Positions 5,821 to 8,316 of a stretch of 8,316 nucleotides of DNA are shown piece after piece. Each line of letters begins with the position of its first letter. Position 1 is the stretch's first letter. Location: assembly GCA_038757905.1 (NCBI GenBank), contig JBCDGG010000186.1, forward strand, positions 1 to 8,316, read 5' to 3'. The notes below the pieces were generated by a model, which had not been told where the DNA came from, did no database searches, and saw nothing but the letters and a program-made list of their open reading frames with translations. The position numbers were made by a program, and so were the translations under genes. The stretch comes from HLUCCA09 sp038757905 (GTDB taxonomy: Bacteria > Pseudomonadota > Alphaproteobacteria > Rhodobacterales > Rhodobacteraceae).

Positions 5821-6309
5821 ATGAACCGTCGCTTTGCCCTGGCAACCGCCGCCTCCGCCACACTCGCCTTGCTGGCGGCCTGCGGCCCTGCCGGACAGCC
5901 CGATATCGTCGATATTGCGGCTTCGAACGAAGACACTTTCGGCACGCTCGTGGCGGCGGTCACGGCCGCCGGTCTCGTCGACACCCTGAAAGGCGACGGC
6001 CCCTTTACCGTCTTCGCGCCGACGAACGATGCCTTTGCCGCCCTGCCGGCGGGCACGGTCGAAAGCCTGCTGGAGCCGGAGAACCGCGATCAGCTCGTTT
6101 CGATCCTGACCTATCACGTGGTGCCCGGCGCGATCACGTCGGACCAGCTCGCCGGCCAGCGGCTTGACGTGGAAACCGTGCAAGGCGGCACCGTCCATGT
6201 CGACGGCCGCAACGGTGTCCGGGTGAACAATGCCCGCGTGATCTCGGCAGATGTGATCGCGTCGAACGGGGTGATCCACGCCATCGACACAGTGCTGCTG
6301 CCGAACTGA
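5821..6309 (+). CDS. Fasciclin (FAS1) domain lipoprotein
   Basis: This 162-aa protein has a single FAS1 domain behind a lipoprotein signal. The signal ends in LALLAAC with Cys21 as the acylated residue, followed by Gly, so sorting to the outer membrane is expected rather than inner-membrane retention. The domain shows TFGTLVAAVTAAGL, GPFTVFAPTNDAFAALPAGTV (about 60-80), LTYHVVPGAI and NGVIHAIDTVLLP. It is clearly paralogous to the gene just upstream but has diverged at many third codon positions, so the duplication is old. The start at 5821 is chosen over an in-frame ATG at 5809 because it gives a compact lipoprotein signal and has GGAGA upstream. It is probably cotranscribed with its neighbour and ends before a convergent terminator region. 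Confidence 0.93.
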   Translation: MNRRFALATAASATLALLAACGPAGQPDIVDIAASNEDTFGTLVAAVTAAGLVDTLKGDGPFTVFAPTNDAFAALPAGTVESLLEPENRDQLVSILTYHVVPGAITSDQLAGQRLDVETVQGGTVHVDGRNGVRVNNARVISADVIASNGVIHAIDTVLLPN

Positions 6310-6325
6310 ACCGGCGAACGCCCCA

Positions 6326-6356
6326 CCGAAGAAGGGGGCCAGCCCCCCGCCTTCGG
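6326..6356. repeat. GC-rich hairpin followed by a CCCGGGATATTT motif
   Basis: CCGAAG (6326-6331) pairs with CTTCGG (6351-6356), and inside it GGGGG (6334-6338) pairs with CCCCC (6343-6347) around a CCAG tetraloop, with a small internal loop. It is followed by CCCCCGGGATATTTGAGG (6360-6377). From memory, GC-rich hairpins followed by a CCCGGGATATTT-like string often lie just after genes in Rhodobacteraceae genomes, so this may be a dispersed 3'-end element. Its position 17 nt after the fasciclin stop fits an end-of-transcript role. Confidence 0.5.
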
Positions 6357-6387
6357 CGTCCCCCGGGATATTTGAGGCAATGTGAAA

Positions 6388-6423
6388 CAGCGGAACGTAA
6401 GGGGGATCGGACCCCGTCCGCTG
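6388..6423. repeat. Imperfect hairpin in the convergent 3' region
   Basis: CAGCGGA (6388-6394) pairs with TCCGCTG (6417-6423), and an inner GGGG/CCCC pairing (6401-6404 with 6412-6415) closes the structure. It is the second of three hairpins between the fasciclin genes and clpB. Confidence 0.4.
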
Positions 6424-6429
6424 CTCGAC

Positions 6430-6466
6430 AAAAAAAGGCGCGCCCCGTTCTGCGGGCGCGCCTTTT
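6430..6466. terminator. Bidirectional intrinsic terminator
   Basis: GGCGCGCCC (6437-6445) and GGGCGCGCC (6454-6462) form a perfect 9-bp stem around an 8-nt loop. The stem is flanked by seven A on the left (6430-6436) and four T on the right (6463-6466), so flanking A-T pairs extend it. On the minus strand the A-run becomes T7, making a classical terminator for clpB, 18 nt past its stop. On the plus strand the four-T tail can end the fasciclin transcript. Placement between convergent genes supports use in both directions. Confidence 0.88.
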
Positions 6467-6484
6467 CACAACGAGGACGAGGTG

Positions 6485-8316
6485 TCAGTGGAGGACCGCG
6501 TCGTCCGGGGCCTCGCGGTTCGTGCTGGCCACACGGTCGCCGATGATCAGGCCCTCGGCACCCGCGCGTACCTCGACGGTGTCGCCATCCGCCACATCAC
6601 CCGACAGGATCTCCTCGGCCAGCGAGTCCTGCAGGCTCTTCTGCAGCACCCGCTTGAGCGGCCGCGCGCCGTAGACGGGGTCGTACCCCTCGTCCGCCAA
6701 CCAGGCGCGGGCGCTCTCGTCGAGGTCGAGCCCGATCCCCCGCCGCGCCAGCCGTTTCGCGAGGCTGGCAAGCTGGATATCGACGATCCCGGACATGTCT
6801 CCCCGGGTCAGCCGGTCGAACACGATCATGTCGTCGAGACGGTTGAGGAACTCCGGCTTGAAATGCGCCCGGACGGCCTCCATCACGTTCCGCTTGGCCT
6901 CGGACGGGTCGGCCCCGTCCGGCAAGTGCGACAGAGCCTGCGCGCCGAGGTTCGAGGTCAGCACGATGAGGGTCTGCTTGAAGTCGACCGTCCGGCCCTG
7001 GCCATCGGTCAGCACGCCGTCGTCAAGCACCTGAAGCAGCACGTTGAAGACATCCGGATGCGCCTTCTCGACCTCGTCGAACAGCACCACCTGATAGGGG
7101 CGCCGGCGGACCGCCTCCGTCAGCACGCCACCCTCGTCGTAGCCCACATAGCCCGGGGGGGCCCCGATCAGGCGCGCCACCGCGTGCTTTTCCATGAATT
7201 CCGACATGTCGATGCGGACCATCGCGGCGTCATCGTCGAACAGAAACTCCGCCAGGGCCTTGGTCAGCTCCGTCTTGCCGACGCCCGTCGGCCCGAGGAA
7301 CAGGAACGAGCCGAGCGGCCGGTTCTCGTCGTTCAGACCGGCGCGCGCCCGGCGCACCGCGTTCGACACGGCTTCGACGGCGCGCTTCTGCCCGATCACC
7401 CGCTGGCCGAGCTGGTCTTCCATGCGCAGCAGCTTGTCCCGCTCGCCCTCCAGCATTTTCGACGTCGGGATCCCGGTCCAGCGTTCCACGACCTCGGCGA
7501 TCTGCTCGGGCCGCACGGCTTCTTCGACCATCAGGTCGCTCTCGGCCGTTTCGGCCTCGACGAGCTCCTTCTCAAGCTGCGGAATGATTCCGTAGGACAG
7601 CTCCCCCGCCTTCGCCAGGTTGCCCTGACGCTTCGCGGCATCGAGTTCCGCGCGCGCCTGATCGAGCTGTTCCTTGATCTCGCGCGCCCGGTCGAGCTTG
7701 TCGCGCTCGGCCTGCCACTGCGCCGTCATCTCGGCGGAGCGCTGCTGCAGGTTCGACAGTTCTTCTTCCAGCTTGTCGAGCCGGGCCTTCGAGGCGTCGT
7801 CATCCTCTTTCTTGAGTGCTTCCGCCTCGATCTGCTTCTGCAGAATCTCCCGGTCGAGCGCGTCCAGCTCCTCGGGCTTGCTGTCGACCTCCATCCGCAG
7901 GCGCGAGGCGGCCTCGTCCATCAGGTCGATCGCCTTGTCGGGAAGAAACCGGTCGGTGATGTAGCGATGGCTGAGCTGCGCCGCAGCCACGAGGGCGCTG
8001 TCGGCGATCCGCACCCCGTGGTGCAGTTCGTACTTCTCCTTGATGCCCCTGAGGATCGACACCGTATCCTCTTCGGTCGGTTCCTCCACCAGAAGCGGCT
8101 GGAACCGGCGGGCCAGGGCGGCGTCCTTCTCCACATGCTTGCGGTACTCGTCGAGCGTCGTCGCCCCGACGCAGTGCAGCTCTCCGCGCGCCAGCGCGGG
8201 CTTGAGCAGGTTGGACGCGTCCATCGCGCCATCGGCCTTGCCGGCCCCGACAAGGGTATGCATCTCATCAATGAACAGGATGATCTCGCCCGCGGCGGCT
8301 GTTACCTCCGACAGAA
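6485..8316 (-). CDS. clpB: ClpB protein disaggregase (N-terminus beyond window)
   Basis: This is the C-terminal 609 residues of ClpB, the hexameric AAA+ ATPase that works with DnaK to extract and refold aggregated proteins after heat or oxidative stress. The visible part begins at the first nucleotide-binding domain's Walker B (ILFIDEMHTLVGAG). It continues with ARRFQ (the NBD1 arginine-finger pair) and the long charged coiled-coil middle domain (about 140-250), the mark of ClpB rather than ClpA or ClpC. NBD2 follows: Walker A GPTGVGKT (341-348), pore loop GYVG (388-391), Walker B VVLFDE (409-414), arginine finger in NRLDD (about 492) and sensor-2 GARPLKR (549-555). About 260 N-terminal residues (N-domain and first Walker A) lie beyond the right edge. 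The frame is intact, so the truncation is only the window boundary. The gene ends at a strong terminator. Confidence 0.98.
   Translation of the reverse strand, partial: LSEVTAAAGEIILFIDEMHTLVGAGKADGAMDASNLLKPALARGELHCVGATTLDEYRKHVEKDAALARRFQPLLVEEPTEEDTVSILRGIKEKYELHHGVRIADSALVAAAQLSHRYITDRFLPDKAIDLMDEAASRLRMEVDSKPEELDALDREILQKQIEAEALKKEDDDASKARLDKLEEELSNLQQRSAEMTAQWQAERDKLDRAREIKEQLDQARAELDAAKRQGNLAKAGELSYGIIPQLEKELVEAETAESDLMVEEAVRPEQIAEVVERWTGIPTSKMLEGERDKLLRMEDQLGQRVIGQKRAVEAVSNAVRRARAGLNDENRPLGSFLFLGPTGVGKTELTKALAEFLFDDDAAMVRIDMSEFMEKHAVARLIGAPPGYVGYDEGGVLTEAVRRRPYQVVLFDEVEKAHPDVFNVLLQVLDDGVLTDGQGRTVDFKQTLIVLTSNLGAQALSHLPDGADPSEAKRNVMEAVRAHFKPEFLNRLDDMIVFDRLTRGDMSGIVDIQLASLAKRLARRGIGLDLDESARAWLADEGYDPVYGARPLKRVLQKSLQDSLAEEILSGDVADGDTVEVRAGAEGLIIGDRVASTNREAPDDAVLH

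Noticed and set aside
7674..7964. Serine/arginine-rich plus-strand frames inside clpB
   Set aside because: They are antisense images of the charged ClpB middle-domain coiled coil.

Overview
The window looks like a chromosomal segment of a GC-rich alphaproteobacterium, most likely a member of the Rhodobacteraceae (Rhodobacterales). This rests on three things: the start of a 16S rRNA gene with a short alphaproteobacterial V1 region, the strongly GC-biased third codon positions, and the style of the genes and of the hairpin elements between them. No mobile element, CRISPR array or tRNA is evident. Almost everything lies on the minus strand; the only plus-strand genes are two fasciclin-domain genes.

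Left part (1-1175). Bases 1-211 are the 5' end of a 16S rRNA gene transcribed leftwards, so the rest of the rRNA operon lies outside the window. Behind it is a leader of about 390 nt with a boxA-like antitermination site and small hairpins. A near-consensus sigma70 rRNA promoter (TTGCAG, 17 nt, TAAATA) with A-tracts upstream sits at 609-637. From about 667 to 1175 there is no gene I recognise, only GC-rich hairpins and an open stretch of protein-like composition that has no start.

Middle part (1176-4928, all minus). msrP (2300-3208) and msrQ (1176-1823) encode the periplasmic methionine sulfoxide reductase: a Tat-exported molybdopterin enzyme and its haem-containing membrane partner, which repair oxidised methionines in envelope proteins using electrons from the respiratory chain. 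They are separated by an unusually long 476-nt gap with no recognisable gene. Upstream of msrP lies a membrane-anchored, stand-alone FMN/iron-sulphur glutamate-synthase-like protein (3378-4928) of unknown substrate.

Right part (4929-8316). A 295-nt divergent intergenic region carries a 17-bp inverted repeat and a leader with three consecutive stem-loops. It precedes two tandem single-domain FAS1 (fasciclin) genes on the plus strand. The first product is predicted to be secreted and the second to be a lipoprotein, and strong hairpins lie between the genes. They converge on clpB (minus, 6485 to the window edge, N-terminus missing), which encodes the AAA+ protein disaggregase. Between the converging genes are two GC-rich hairpins and a clear bidirectional terminator.

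A shared theme of protein quality control and envelope stress (MsrPQ, ClpB, extracytoplasmic FAS1 proteins) is possible but is only an inference from proximity. I found no clearly new multi-gene system. The most unexplained items are the glutamate-synthase-like protein, the RNA structures around the FAS1 genes and the msrP-msrQ gap.
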